Shown here: one piece after another, positions 47,571-58,573 of the stretch | Position numbering within the stretch: the stretch's first letter is position 1 | Layout: every line of letters starts with the position of its first letter | Source: Symsagittifera roscoffensis | Taxonomy: Eukaryota; Xenacoelomorpha; Acoela; Convolutidae | Direction: 5' to 3' | Assembly: GCF_963678635.1 (NCBI RefSeq) | Contig: NC_087066.1 | Coordinates: 8,771,954 to 8,835,953, forward strand | DNA length: 64,000 nt | Notes under the pieces: model-generated | What the model was told of the DNA's origin: nothing | The model's input: only the letters and a program-made list of their open reading frames with translations | Databases searched by the model: none | Position numbers and translations under genes: made by a program

Positions 47571-49017
47571 GGCTTAATTTGTTTTAAGTCTTTGGCCAAT
47601 TTTCCAGAACTGCCATTTGTTTTATTTCAAATGTTTGTCGCAAGAAGTTATATTTATTTAATGTGCAAAAAGCGTCATATGTAATTGTCTGCGTTCAAAA
47701 CTACATGAGATAGATAAAAAAAAATTGTTTGTTTTAGATTTGAAAACATTGAGAAAAAAATAGATATATGAGGAGTGCATGCTTCGCTCTATTTGATTTT
47801 GATACTTAATTTGAGAAAAAAGATCAATTTTACAGATTAGAGATGAATTTCAGAGTTCAGCGGAAATCGCTTTGCTCTCACTCAACTCAAATTTAGAAAC
47901 TTCACTAATTACAGATGTATAGCTAAATAATTCACTAAACTCTAACTTCAGCGGAAAATCGCTTCAGTCAGAATTACAGTGTTTGATTAAAAACCTACAT
48001 ATAAGTTTTTTTTTTCGTTTTTGGTTAGAAGTGAAATTTATTAAATTGATCGACCAGCGGAATACGCTTCACTATCTGTAACATTTAATGAAAACGTAGG
48101 TAATTATACTTATAACATTGATACCCTTCGCGTTTATTTCACGATCACTTTTTAAATTTTTTTGTCTATTTTTTAAGTCTTTTTCTGACAAAAACTTTCG
48201 TCCATCTTGCTTTTTTTTATACATGTGTCGAATATGTCTGAATTTTAGGCTTTAATTCACATACTTTTATTACATCACGCACAAAAAACACAGTTTTTTT
48301 CTGCAGCTATTGATGAATATGGTCGAACATTCTGTGCTAGTTGCAAGGCAACTGGCTATTCTCATTTAATTTCTTTATCTAGTTTGTGCTACTGAAATGT
48401 ATAAAACTGATAGGAATTCATTTGTAAAAAGTGCATTTTCATTGCATTTTCAATGCATTTTTCGATGCATTTTTTGTTGTATCTACTTTCAATGCATCAT
48501 TTTTTTGTTGTATCTACTTTTCTTGGTACCATAGTGCATGTAAGCTCTATAACCATCATGAAATATGTACCCCTGATTATAAAAGAAGTATATAATTTGA
48601 TTGTTTTTCAAATCTTTAGATTATCCAGTATTTTTCTATGAATTGTAAAATTAAGTAAACACCTTTAAAACCAAAACCATGATGACAAAATTTAGCATGA
48701 CCAATTGATCATTTAGCATGACCAATTGATCATTTCAATTGAAAAATGGGTTAACTCTTGTTCAAAACCCTGGCGTTCAAATCAGATTTTTTCAAATCAG
48801 TAATTTGGTGGAAGCTAGGTGGCGACCCCCTCTCCGCCCAAATGGGTCCCCTTGGTCCTATTTCATACCATCAGTTTTCGCCCGACCAAACCCAAAACTT
48901 TGCGTCTTTATCCCAAAAAAGATTAAATTCTGGATCCGCTCTTGGTTTTGTCAGTTTGAAAAATTTCTCTTGTAAAAATGCACTTTAAGCTTTACTGATA
49001 AAAAGTGTTTGAGTAAA
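47571..49017. other. Intergenic DNA with short repeats
   Basis: No gene. It includes a family C copy (48180-48370), a patch of TGCATTTTCAATGCATTTT-type direct repeats at 48430-48530, and a direct repeat TTAGCATGACCAATTGATCA occurring twice at 48690-48733. The slightly more GC-rich stretch 48760-48960 has open frames in two phases but no homology. Confidence 0.55.
48180..48370 (+). repeat. Dispersed repeat family C, copy
   Basis: Contains TCGAATATGTCT, TAGGCTTTAATTCACATAC, CATCACGCACAAAAAACACA and the end block TGTGCTAGTTGCAAGGCAAC then TGGCTATTC. It is the copy that best links the blocks seen at 3980-4140 and 11640-11870. Confidence 0.6.
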
Positions 49018-49023
49018 TTTATT
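49018..49023 (-). terminator. Poly(A) signal of the glycosyltransferase gene
   Basis: AATAAA on the - strand, about 75 bases downstream of the stop codon at 49096-49098. Confidence 0.5.
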
Positions 49024-49095
49024 TTTTTTGGATAATAATTTTAAATTTGGATAATAATTTTAATAATTTTAAATAATTTTTGGAAAGTCAGCCGA

Positions 49096-50337
49096 CTAAT
49101 ACACTAATTTTCGATCATGGTAATAATTGTGCACTTTCATCATTCCAGCTGGTGTTTTGTATTGATTGCCATGGGCGACCAGATCATTCGAAGCATTTCT
49201 GGACTGTGTCATATTCAGTTGTTGAATACAGACTCCCCACTTGTGTTTGAGCGCTATCGCTTTAGTTTTATCGCGTTGAGTGAACGAGACGCACGATCCC
49301 ATAAAAACGTCGTCAATCCAAAACAAACAGGTTTTGTTTTTGAACTGTTTTCTATTGACGTAGCTGTGGCCAATACAGTGCCGTGGACAATCTATTGCCA
49401 ATTCGTGGACGGCGGACATAGAGAGAATGTTCAACCCACCCTTGCAGTTAAATGGATACTTTTTTTCTGGATACTCGTCACGCGTAACTGCCCAGTAACC
49501 CCTGCTCATTGGGTTGTCGCTGCGACAACCAAGGCCAGTGTAAAATCTAGCATGAGTTCCAGCTGTTTTTACTTGTTGCTGCTCGCTTGGATTTTTTTGT
49601 CGCTGATCATCAGCCAGAGTGTCCGCCTCCTTCTGCACTAGATTCAAAACTCGTTCAGTTTGTTGTAATCGAATGTAACTATCGTCGTCAGCTCTTATCA
49701 AATAATCTGCATCTGGGCAAAAGCAAGAAGCAATCTTCAAACCAATCAAGTATTTTATAGTCGATCCCTTCTGTTTTCTGGTATCTGTTGTGTTTGATAC
49801 CACTATATCCTTGTGAACAGAAATTTCGCTCATAAGTTTTCCTTTTTCATCATCGTTTTGCGGCCGGCCCAGTAAGAAAAACTTCGTCCAGTTTCCTTTT
49901 AAGCTACCGCTGGAGTATTTGGTGAAATTAGCGTAAGTTTTTCTGATGACAGATCGCTGCTCGAAACTTTGAACACGGCTTAATATGAACAGGACCCGGT
50001 ACATTCTCAGATCAGTTTTGCATCCTTCAAAACTTGTTAATTTCTCATTTATCATGTCAACTCCAGAAGGCATAAAAGCTATCGGGGCTCCTGGGTTCGT
50101 ATTCTCATCTGGGTTCATTTTTTGCTTCAAACATTTGTTTCTGGCCTTTCTAATAATGTCTTCTTTTCGAGTTTTGGCGCTGTATAACAAGTCTCTTGTT
50201 TTCTGGGCAACACTGTTAAGTTTTGAATACTGTCGTGTTATAAACGTTGTAACTGGTACTCTCGTTGAACCCAAAAACAAACTTATAAATACCAATATCG
50301 ATAAAAAAATCAATTGTTTGTTTAAATTTTTCCCCAT
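49096..50337 (-). CDS. Family 31 beta-1,3-glycosyltransferase, intronless
   Basis: 413-residue type II membrane protein predicted to act in the Golgi, adding Gal or GlcNAc in beta-1,3 linkage. A short basic N-terminus is followed by one signal-anchor helix (residues 9-23), a stem, and the GT31 catalytic domain (about 110-380). Family motifs in order: RSVIRKTY (128-135), FFLLGRP (153-159), an S-T-I-K-Y-L block (192-197), the metal-binding DDD at 217-219 in LIRADDDSYI, YPEKKYPFNCKGG (289-301) and WIDDVFMGSC (340-349). Sequons include NFT, NWT, NTT, NKT, NMT and NAS. The ATG at 50335-50337 is the only one upstream of the anchor. A single exon is common in this family. Donor and acceptor sugars cannot be told from sequence. 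No disabling change was seen. Confidence 0.88.
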   Translation of the reverse strand: MGKNLNKQLIFLSILVFISLFLGSTRVPVTTFITRQYSKLNSVAQKTRDLLYSAKTRKEDIIRKARNKCLKQKMNPDENTNPGAPIAFMPSGVDMINEKLTSFEGCKTDLRMYRVLFILSRVQSFEQRSVIRKTYANFTKYSSGSLKGNWTKFFLLGRPQNDDEKGKLMSEISVHKDIVVSNTTDTRKQKGSTIKYLIGLKIASCFCPDADYLIRADDDSYIRLQQTERVLNLVQKEADTLADDQRQKNPSEQQQVKTAGTHARFYTGLGCRSDNPMSRGYWAVTRDEYPEKKYPFNCKGGLNILSMSAVHELAIDCPRHCIGHSYVNRKQFKNKTCLFWIDDVFMGSCVSFTQRDKTKAIALKHKWGVCIQQLNMTQSRNASNDLVAHGNQYKTPAGMMKVHNYYHDRKLVY

Positions 50338-51884
50338 AACTAAAAGACTAACTCAACTGAACTGCATAAACAAATTTGGCAAGGAATGTTTATCCGCAAA
50401 AAGAAAAAGAACAAACCGAAACAGAAGCTAATAAAAATTGAGGTGGTTTATACTGGAGAAAAAAAGTAACGCAACTAGTTTACTGAAAAAATAATTTTTT
50501 AATAAAGCATAACCATTTTTAGGTTTCTTCAAAGTAGTAGTTCTTAACTTGGCTTTGGTAGAGGCAATTGTTTATCTCAAATAAAAACGTTTTCTGGTAC
50601 AAAAAGTTAAAATGAAAGCCAAAATCAAAGCCAAATTCTGAAAAACTACTTTTTTTGACATATTCTGGTTTGAAGCTTTCAGTTTCTTTTTTAAGTTTTT
50701 TTTGTAGAACGGTGCACAAAAGCTTTCTTCAGATTAACAAATTACCAAAACCAAATGAGCATTTTACGTACTCACTGGTAGAATCTGGTTCAAAATTCCA
50801 CATTCCAGTTTTCTGAAACAAGTTTTCAATGGCTTAAAATTTAATTTTTCTGCAAACTATATTTGATCAAACAGTTTTAGTTATGATAAAAAAAGGTTGT
50901 TTCCACACATATTTTAAAAAAATTTCACGTTTGGAGGCTTTCTTCAAGGAAATTCAAAAAATCCTGCAAGTTATTTAGTAGCGTTACTTTCTATCTCCAG
51001 TATATGTATACGAAGTTAACACTTTTGTTTTTCTCGTTAATTTGAGAGAAACTGTGACGGATGATTTTTCTATGATTTCTGAGCGGAACTGTAAATTAAT
51101 CATTTCTTGTTTAAAAGTTAAAGCTTGTAAGATATGCATCAATGTTTCCAGGCAGAAGTTTTTCATAAAGCATTTAAGTTTTCAAATTTAAGTTTTCTAA
51201 AAACAAAACTTCGAAATCTACGAAACAGCATATCTCAAGAAGCTTAGACTTGAGCAGTCATATTCGGAGGCAAGATTCGCAACTCCTGAGAGAACCCTCA
51301 CAGTTTCCAAATGCAGGAATACTTAAAATCAAATGGAAAAAAAATTGAAGGATTGATTTGGTTGGACACAGAATCTTGTTACAAGGCTTCATTCTAAAGA
51401 TCGTTTCCACTTGAATTGAAATTGTTTTTGTTTTTGCAAAAATCCTCTCTTAATTTAGTAACATAAAATAAATAGACCGTCAAACAGTAGTTTTTGTAAT
51501 AAGGGGGTGATATTTGTGAATCAAGCGAACAAAAAATCAGCGATCAAATCAACTAGTCATTAAATTCTTGAGAAAGTAGAATTTATCAATTAACTCCAAA
51601 ATGACACTTAGTATAAGAATTGAAAACCACATTGCTTTTTAACTTTTTAATCTTTAAAAAATTCATCTTGATATAAACCAAAATCTCGTACATATGAGGA
51701 TTCAAGATCATTTTTCAAAAATCAGTCGGACAAACAAGGAGCTCCAAAAAGGACTACATTTGTATTAAAAGTGATTGCAGCATTCCTCGAATTAAGTTTA
51801 TACATTTTCGCTCTGAGGAAAATGTTTTCTGGTTATCTAAATTTAATTTAAATTGATTTAAAATCAATTCAAATCGAATAACAA
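50338..51884. other. Intergenic DNA upstream of the glycosyltransferase
   Basis: It presumably includes the promoter on the - strand, but no element is distinct. A diverged repeat at 51190-51300 shares CATATCTC, TTGAGCAGTCATA and CAAC words with 2545-2605. No gene seen. Confidence 0.5.
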
Positions 51885-52490
51885 TCTAAAAACGGCTAGT
51901 TGACAAATGTAAGAACCCACCCCAAATGTAAAAACCCACCCCGAGCACAAATATTCCGTTACTTTCGTATCGAAAGTCGGGACAACAAGACTGCTCATAT
52001 ATCAGGACAAAGCCCTGAAAGTTCAGACTGTCCCTCAATTCATATCCAATTGTTTTTGGGAACAGAAAACATTGAAAACTATACACTTTGGACAATATCA
52101 ATCTGTAAAATTTTGAGTCGTACGAAACTAATACGACCACCAATTAGCTAGACTCAATTCAATTTGGAACCATTTTTTTGTGTGGGACAGTTTTCCACGC
52201 ATAAATAGTTTGCGTTATGCTCTCAACTTTAGCAATAAATACTTCAAAGTGCGCCTAGTTTAGTCCAGAATATGGCAAGTTATTTTCAAACCCCCAGAAC
52301 TTTACAAAAAATTATCGCAGGTGAAATATCTTTTTACATTTGAGCTCAGAAAATTGATATCTTCAATGGGGTATGAAAAATGTTTGTTGAAAACTATTAT
52401 TTCGATCGGTGAAAAGTGACTGAATAAAAAAACCACATCGAGCATAAATATTCCGTTTTCTTCGAAAGTCGGAACAAAAATTTGACCAGT
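51885..52490 (+). repeat. Dispersed repeat family A, long copy
   Basis: It has CCCACCCCGAGCACAAATAT then TCCGTTACTTTCGTATCGAA near 51930-51975, ACAAGACTGCTC near 51985, CAGAACTTTACAAAAAATTA near 52297, and ends in TTCTTCGAAAGTCGGAACAA at about 52460-52479. Block order agrees with 790-1345, except that the CCGAGCACAAAT block occurs both before and after, suggesting two copies in tandem. Confidence 0.6.
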
Positions 52491-53602
52491 GTATATCATC
52501 TGTTTTTTTTTAAAATGGCGCTACAGAATAAGATGTTTCTTCTGTGAACTGTGCCGAATAATCCATGTAAAACAAAGCAAAGGGTTAGAGAACAATTTTT
52601 ATGATGCGGCAAATAGCCTCGAATGTGATACTGTCAATAGATCTGATTGATGCTACCGTAAGTTTGTCAAAGAACTCTCTCTACCTGTTCTACGCTCCGA
52701 AAACAAAATACTTCTTACTGGCAATTTAACTATTAATAAGAAACGAAATCTTTATTCAAATGCTTTAGAGATATAAAAAAAACAGATCGAACAGTTTTTG
52801 TTATGGCAATATCTTTCCGACCTGATTAAGTAAAGTAAAAAACGGCAAATTTCCCGAAAAGACTTTTTAGAGACCAAATTGAAGAAAGTTTAGGAATTAG
52901 TGTTTTTACAAATTGCTGCAAAGGTATCAAGTTATGCAGCAATTTTGTAAAATTGTGAATTGGGGCTGTGGTGATTAGCACCGATCTGAAGTTTTCAGTA
53001 TCTGTTAAAAACCTTTTTTTTGTAATTGGTGTAAAAATTGATAAAAAAAAAGACTTTGATTTGAAGCGACGAGAAGGCAGCTTTTTGTTTTTCATTAAAA
53101 CGGGATCTTGCCTCCCACGTAAACATTTTTCTAAGAAATTCCCTTTTCCAATAGATTGTTTTTTCCGCATTTTATCAGTTCAAAAAACTGTTAAAAAACA
53201 AAAACAAACTATATTTCGATTTTTCTTGTTTGCATTTTTTTCTTATAATCTAAGTAAGCACCTAAAAACAATTAACTTTTACTTTTGTAAAAAGAACGGA
53301 AGGATTATTTTTTAAAATGGTGAAGCAGTTGTTGAGCATGTTGTTTGGTTCTCTCTTGTCTTATTGTGAAAATAGTTGTAGTTTTTTTTCTCGGTTTGAA
53401 GAGTGTTTGTGTGTAGATGCGTTTTCCTCTCGTTGTTTCTGTTTTCGGAAAACTTTCGTCCATTTGTATCCCTGCATTGAGTGTAGCCTGTTAATTGCGA
53501 TAAAACTAAAACAACTGAAAAAAAACCATCTACCAAAAAAGTTTAGCAAATGATTTTAAATGAAAATCAACCCCCACACGCCATATAAAGTACAAAAGGA
53601 GA
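52491..53602 (+). repeat. 1.1 kb tandem direct repeat, unit 1
   Basis: It starts GTATATCATCTG and repeats 1112 bp later at 53603. Homology covers 52491 to about 53540; the last 62 bp (with CCCCACACGCCATATAAAGT) are not repeated after unit 2. The copies differ by scattered substitutions and small indels, including in homopolymers. The frames at 52826-53170 (-), 52968-53315 (+) and 53317-53553 (+) are not all preserved in unit 2, so no gene is called. Confidence 0.85.
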
Positions 53603-54657
53603 GTATATCATCTGTTTTTTTTTCTTTTTAAAATGGCACTACAGAATAAAATGTTTCTTTTGTGAATTGTGCCGAATAATCCATGTAAAACAAAGCAAAG
53701 GGTTAGAGAACAATTTTATGATGCGGCAAATAGCCTCGAATGTGATACTGTCAATAGATCTGATTGATGCTACCGTATGTTTGTCAAAGAACTCTCTCTA
53801 CCTGTGTTCTACGCTCCGACAACAAAATACTTCTTACTGGCAATTTAACTATTAATTAGAAACGAAATCTTTATTCAAATGCTCTAGAGATATAACAAAA
53901 AACAGATCTAACATTTTTGTTATGGCAATATCTTTCCGACCTGATTAAGTAAAGTAAAAAACGGCAAATTTCCCGAAAAAACTTTTTAGAGAGCAAATTG
54001 AAGAAAGTTTAGGAAGTAGTGTTTTTACAAATTGCTGCAAAAGTATCAAGTTATGCAGCAATTATGGAAAATTGTGAATTGGGGTTGTGGTGATTAGCAC
54101 CGATCTGAAGTTTTCAGTATCTGTTAAAAACCTTTTTTTTGTAATTTGGTGTAAAAATTGATAAAAAAGACTTTGATTCGAAACGACGAGAACGCAGCTT
54201 TTTGTTTTTCCTTAAACGGAATCTTGCCTCCCACATAAACATTTTTCTAAGAAATTCCCTTTTCCAATAGATTGTTTTTTCCGCATTTTATCAGTTCATA
54301 AAACTGTTAAAAAACAAAAACAAACTATATTTCGATTTTTCTTGTTTGCAATTTTTTTCTTATAATCTAAGTAAGCACCTAAAACAATTAACTTTTACTT
54401 TTGTAAAAAGAACAGAAAGAATATTTTTTAAAATGGTGAAGCAGTTGTTGAGCTTATGGTTTAGTCCTTTCTTGTCTTATTGTGAATAAATTTATTGTTC
54501 TTTTTTCTCGGTTTGAAGAGTGTTTGTGTGTAGATGCGTTTTCTTCTCGTTGTTTCTGTTTTCGGAAAACTGTCGTCCATTTGTATCCTTGCATTGAGTG
54601 TAGCCTGTTAATTGCGATAAAACTAAAACAATTGAAAAAAAAGCATCTACCAAAAAA
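53603..54657 (+). repeat. 1.1 kb tandem direct repeat, unit 2
   Basis: Second copy, running from GTATATCATCTG to CATCTACCAAAAAAG. The best preserved stretch between copies is the 3' part (52600-52720 and 53400-53530 in unit 1). Frame changes between the copies argue against selection on a protein. Confidence 0.85.
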
Positions 54658-55080
54658 GAATTTACCATAAAAAATCCCAATTTTTTTTTCTAATAAATAT
54701 TGGTTTTGAAAACAAAAGCAAACACGATTTAACCGAAATAAAAATGAAAAAAATTTAAATATATAACCTTTCAATGTTTTGATGCAACATTTTTCCAGCT
54801 ACAAAAAAATTGTGAGCATTTTTTGAATAATATCAAACTATTAAAACGAACAAACAGATCGTTTGAATTTAGCTTGTCGATTCAAAACCTTAAAATCAAT
54901 TCAATAGATTTAAAATAATAAAAAAGAAAAACAACGTAAAACATTTGGTTAAATTGCAAAATTACAATCACCATTCCAATTAGTCAGTCGAAGTTTTCAA
55001 TTTTATTTTGAGGTGAAACTGAAAAAGAGGCAGAAAAAAACGTCAAAACAAGCGCCCTCCTTATCTAAGACTCTCAATGT
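54658..55080. other. AT-rich spacer, nothing recognised
   Basis: Very A-rich sequence with no open frame of note and no match to the repeat families described here. Confidence 0.5.
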
Positions 55081-55736
55081 TTATGGACGATACCAATACC
55101 AACAAAACGTCGAAATTAACTGCAAAAACTGTCTCCAGCAAATGTAGCTAGCTCGAATTGAATTGAGCCGGTCTGTAGAAAGAGGGACCGATAATAGCTC
55201 TTTAAAGACTTTGGCGCAGAAAACAGAAGACCGATTGGAACAAATAAAGGTAGTAGCAACCGAAAAGTTTGCAAAAAAATCTTCAGAAGGCAACGACGAT
55301 GCTATAAAAAATATGTGCATGTGTTTCTAGAGAACTTAGAAAATTAACCAACAACGTCAACACTTTAAGCCAAGACTTAACCAGCTGTTCTGGTTCTAAA
55401 ATAATTAAGGCTTTCGTCAACGACATACGTGCCAAATATCACTTAACTCAGCCTTCTACAAACCGCGTGAGCAATTCATCTGATGCAGAGCCAATTAACT
55501 CTCAAAGCGAATTGCCCGTTCACCGAAACTCAGCCACCGACTTACCGCAAATTTCTTTGAACCACTCTGTAAACAGTTCTCTGTCTATAGAGTTCACCTT
55601 TCCAACTTCTCAGTTAAGAGAAGAAAGCTTGGAACAACAAAAGTTTACAGGATATGAACAACCTATTCAACCAACAAATCTTCTAATACTTGCATCAGTA
55701 CAGCAAGCGTCACCATCCAATTTACGTTTGAACTGA
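55081..55736 (+). pseudogene. Broken hydrophilic coding remnant, unidentified
   Basis: Three successive + strand frames look like one protein interrupted twice. A Thr/Lys/Ser-rich start has ATG codons at 55079 and 55084. A helical segment includes KTLAQKTEDRLEQIKVVATEKF. A long Ser/Asn/Gln-rich tail is open to the TGA at about 55734. The codon composition is unlike the surrounding A/T-run DNA. No domain is recognised; a gag-like or other transposon protein is possible but unproven. It ends about 100 bp before the GC-rich island. Confidence 0.4.
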
Positions 55737-55844
55737 AGCCATGAACCGTTCAAACGTGCAGTTCATGCAAATGAACCGCTCGTGCAGTTCATGCATATCC
55801 ACATAAAAATCTTTATTGGAATCCTTGTTTGGTTAATCCAATCG
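55737..55844. repeat. Short direct repeats at the edge of the GC-rich island
   Basis: CATGAACCGTTCAAACG, GTGCAGTTCATGCAAATGAACCG and GTGCAGTTCATGCATATCC form about three diverged copies of a 20-25 bp word with internal dyad symmetry (TTCATGCAAATGAA). Confidence 0.4.
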
Positions 55845-58573
55845 TCAACAGCCAGGAAATTTTATACAAAACTCGTCTTCAAAGAATAGAAATGTCCCTC
55901 GAAACCATGGGAAGAATCTTATGCGGCTCCACACGTGCGTCATCTCCATAGGTATAGAGAATACTTTGCACGCATTCTCAAACGACTCAAGCCTCCGGTT
56001 GTAGTCAATAGCATGTTTTGATTCCACTGTAGACGCTCTCGACTCTCGATATTTCGTCACATTTTCCTCGATCCATCGCAACGCCTGCATGGAACTCACC
56101 ACGAAAATGGTGACCTTCTGCTGATGGTCAGGTAACCCGACTGACCGAGTTCCTTCCACATTCCATATCAAGCAGAGGTTCAAGCAGTGGCATGGGCATT
56201 CCCCATGTGTCAGATTGATACTCCATAGGTTCCGCTCCCCCGAAGCTTTCAACAGAGGCTCAGATTCTATCATTTTCTCATGTGTTACGTCATTCTCTTC
56301 CATCGCTCGGTAAGGAAACGACGTAACACATGAGAAAATGATAGAGTTTGAGCCTCTGTTGGAAGATTCGGGGGAGCGCAACCTACGTGTTTTCATTTTC
56401 CAAGCTCTAGAGTTCTTCCCCCCAGATCTCGCTCAAGTTCTCTCTTTGCTCCTCCCGCACAGCTCCCAGGATTTTCCTCAGCAGTCGGTGTGAGTGATGC
56501 GACATGAGAGCCAGGCGTACACACTTGGGTATCGAGAAGGCTTTGTCAATTAACACCTCTGACTGGATGCTTCCACCATCGCCATATGTAATGGATAGTG
56601 GCTTCCACACAGAGTGGCCATTAGCGATTCCACTATTTTGCATTCGTTGGCAAACTGTAGGCTTCACTCACAGGAAACATCATCTCCGCCTCAAGACCGA
56701 TCTTCCATCCTCTGATGTGCTTTTGGACCATCTGCAACACTCTAGGCCATGACTCCACGCTCAACGCCGTCACTAACTGGTGTTTAGATTCTAGCATCTC
56801 CAGTGATTGCAAGCTGCACATCCTCGAGAAGAATCCCAACGCCGTCGCTATGTTCACCGTGGTGCTCGTATAGCATTCACCAGTTCTGCACCTCACTTTT
56901 CTCCTTCTCCGTAATGTCACTAAACCACGTAGCTAGGTCTTCCTTCTGAAACGATTGTATTCTGTCGCAGGATCGTCCATCACAGGTACGTTCTCCACCT
57001 CCACACACCAGGTCCAGACAACTACCCGGTTCCATTTTTTTCACTAGTTTTTCTTGACTGCCCGTCGTTTCCTCCGATTCCTTTCGCTGAGGTAAGATTA
57101 GTTTGTGCAACTCGTTCAGATTACCCAAATCTTCATCCTTCGCTGGTAACAGCCTCACTCGCACCGTGATTTCTTCAATCAAACTCGCGTGTGGATGAGA
57201 GCACCAAGAGGGTCTCAGCGATTTCCAAACAATCCCCCAAATTCGTGACCAACATGTCGTTTCCATTTCCCATCTTTAGTTCCGCCCTCTTGTTCGAGCG
57301 TGGCACGCTGATCATCTCTGGCATTTTCTCGAGTAACAGACCTAGGCTTGGCCTTTCCCTTTCCGTCGGATCGATATCGATGATTTTCTCCGTCCAGAAC
57401 TTCAACAACTCTGCCACCTCAAAATTCATGTAGGCATTTCCGGCCTCCGTGTCCAAGAAAGGGTTGTAAGCTATTCCCATTAGTCCAGACACATATTGAC
57501 ATTCTCCTCGTTTTGTGGGTTTCGCATATTCTTCAGCTCGGGCCATGTTACGATGTACGTCATGCCTTGCTCGAATTTTTTGTTGTAGAACCTCCGTATT
57601 TCATCAAGTTTCCCATGGCTCTCTAGAGACTGCCTCGAGCTCTCTTCTTTTTCGATTCCAGTACTCTGGTATACGTTCAAGATAACAATGGAGACTCTCC
57701 TTTCCAATGTTTTACTTCCCTTTGATTTTTGATGACACTTTTGTACAGTAGTGTCAGTTATCACTGACATAATCCACCTCAAGAACCAAGTGGCATCGTT
57801 TCTTCACGCAAGGCTTAATCCCGACTTTTCTCGAGCAACATGTTGCACCAGCAATTAGTACACCTGAAGACTCTTTCCTGAAGACTTTATCGTGCGAGGT
57901 CAACGCTTCCAATGCCACTCCCGCAAAACTCCACGTGAACATCAACTCTCCTGCCGTGCGGACAAAAGGATTCGGCATCAATGGCAACGCAAGAGTACTC
58001 TAGCAGCAGTTTCTCGCAAGATCGCCCCAACTGGTTTCCCAACTCTAGTTTGTTAACCTCGGCCTTCTGCTGGGTAGCCCAATGCCGCCGCTTGCGGGAC
58101 ACCCCGCGATCAAGCTCCTTCAGCCGATTCTCCAGTTCTTTCGTGGTCTCCAGAGCCACCCACCCAGGTCGAGCGGTATTCCTCGTCGCATTCTTCTTCA
58201 GAGGATCGCACGTCACTTGCTTCCCAATGGCCTGGTGTTGCGTCGAAAGCCACTCCTTCCGGATGTCCACCTCCCACGTCTGTCCACTCGTCGAACCCCT
58301 TTTCACGTTTGTCTTCTGGGGTCTGAAGTCATCTTCCGTTCCCGGGGTCATCGGGGCTTCCATTTCCCGTATCACTTCGGTTAGCCTCCTGGGTGCTGAG
58401 CCGCTCTTGTAGGCCGCTGTTTTCCCTCGCGTTAGAATCATGGGAGCTGTCTCTTTTAGATTTTTCTTCGAAACCGAATCCGCCGAAGGATCCGATTCCT
58501 CTGTCTTCCGTTTCCTTTTCCTTGACCTTATTCCCATACTCGGGGGCGTCGTTATCATCATCACTGACTCCAC
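55845..58573 (-). pseudogene. Fragmented downstream coding region of the GC-rich element
   Basis: Overlapping - strand frames (58573-57887, 57987-57754, 57782-57480, 57546-57175, 57266-56877, 56920-56633, 56667-56407, 56396-55845) relay one into the next, as expected of one long coding sequence with many frameshifts. Visible features are a Lys/Arg/Glu-rich start, a cluster of basic residues (RKRR) near 58130 and several Cys pairs between about 57800 and 58000. No hydrophobic anchor is clear. Position after an integrase is where an env-like or accessory gene would lie, but I cannot confirm either. GC content matches the rest of the island. Confidence 0.45.
56230..56382. repeat. Long hairpin, arms about 62 bp
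   Basis: Arm 1 (56230-56291) begins GTTCCGCTCCCCCGAA and ends TGTGTTACGTC. Arm 2 (56320-56382) begins GACGTAACACATGAG and ends GGGGGAGCGCAAC. Pairing is almost complete with only a few mismatches; the loop is 28 bases. It lies within the last open frame of the element. Confidence 0.92.

Noticed and set aside
55845-58573. Calling this region a definite envelope gene
   Set aside because: Only position after integrase, a basic cluster and some Cys pairs support it. There is no clear signal peptide or membrane anchor and no recognised family.
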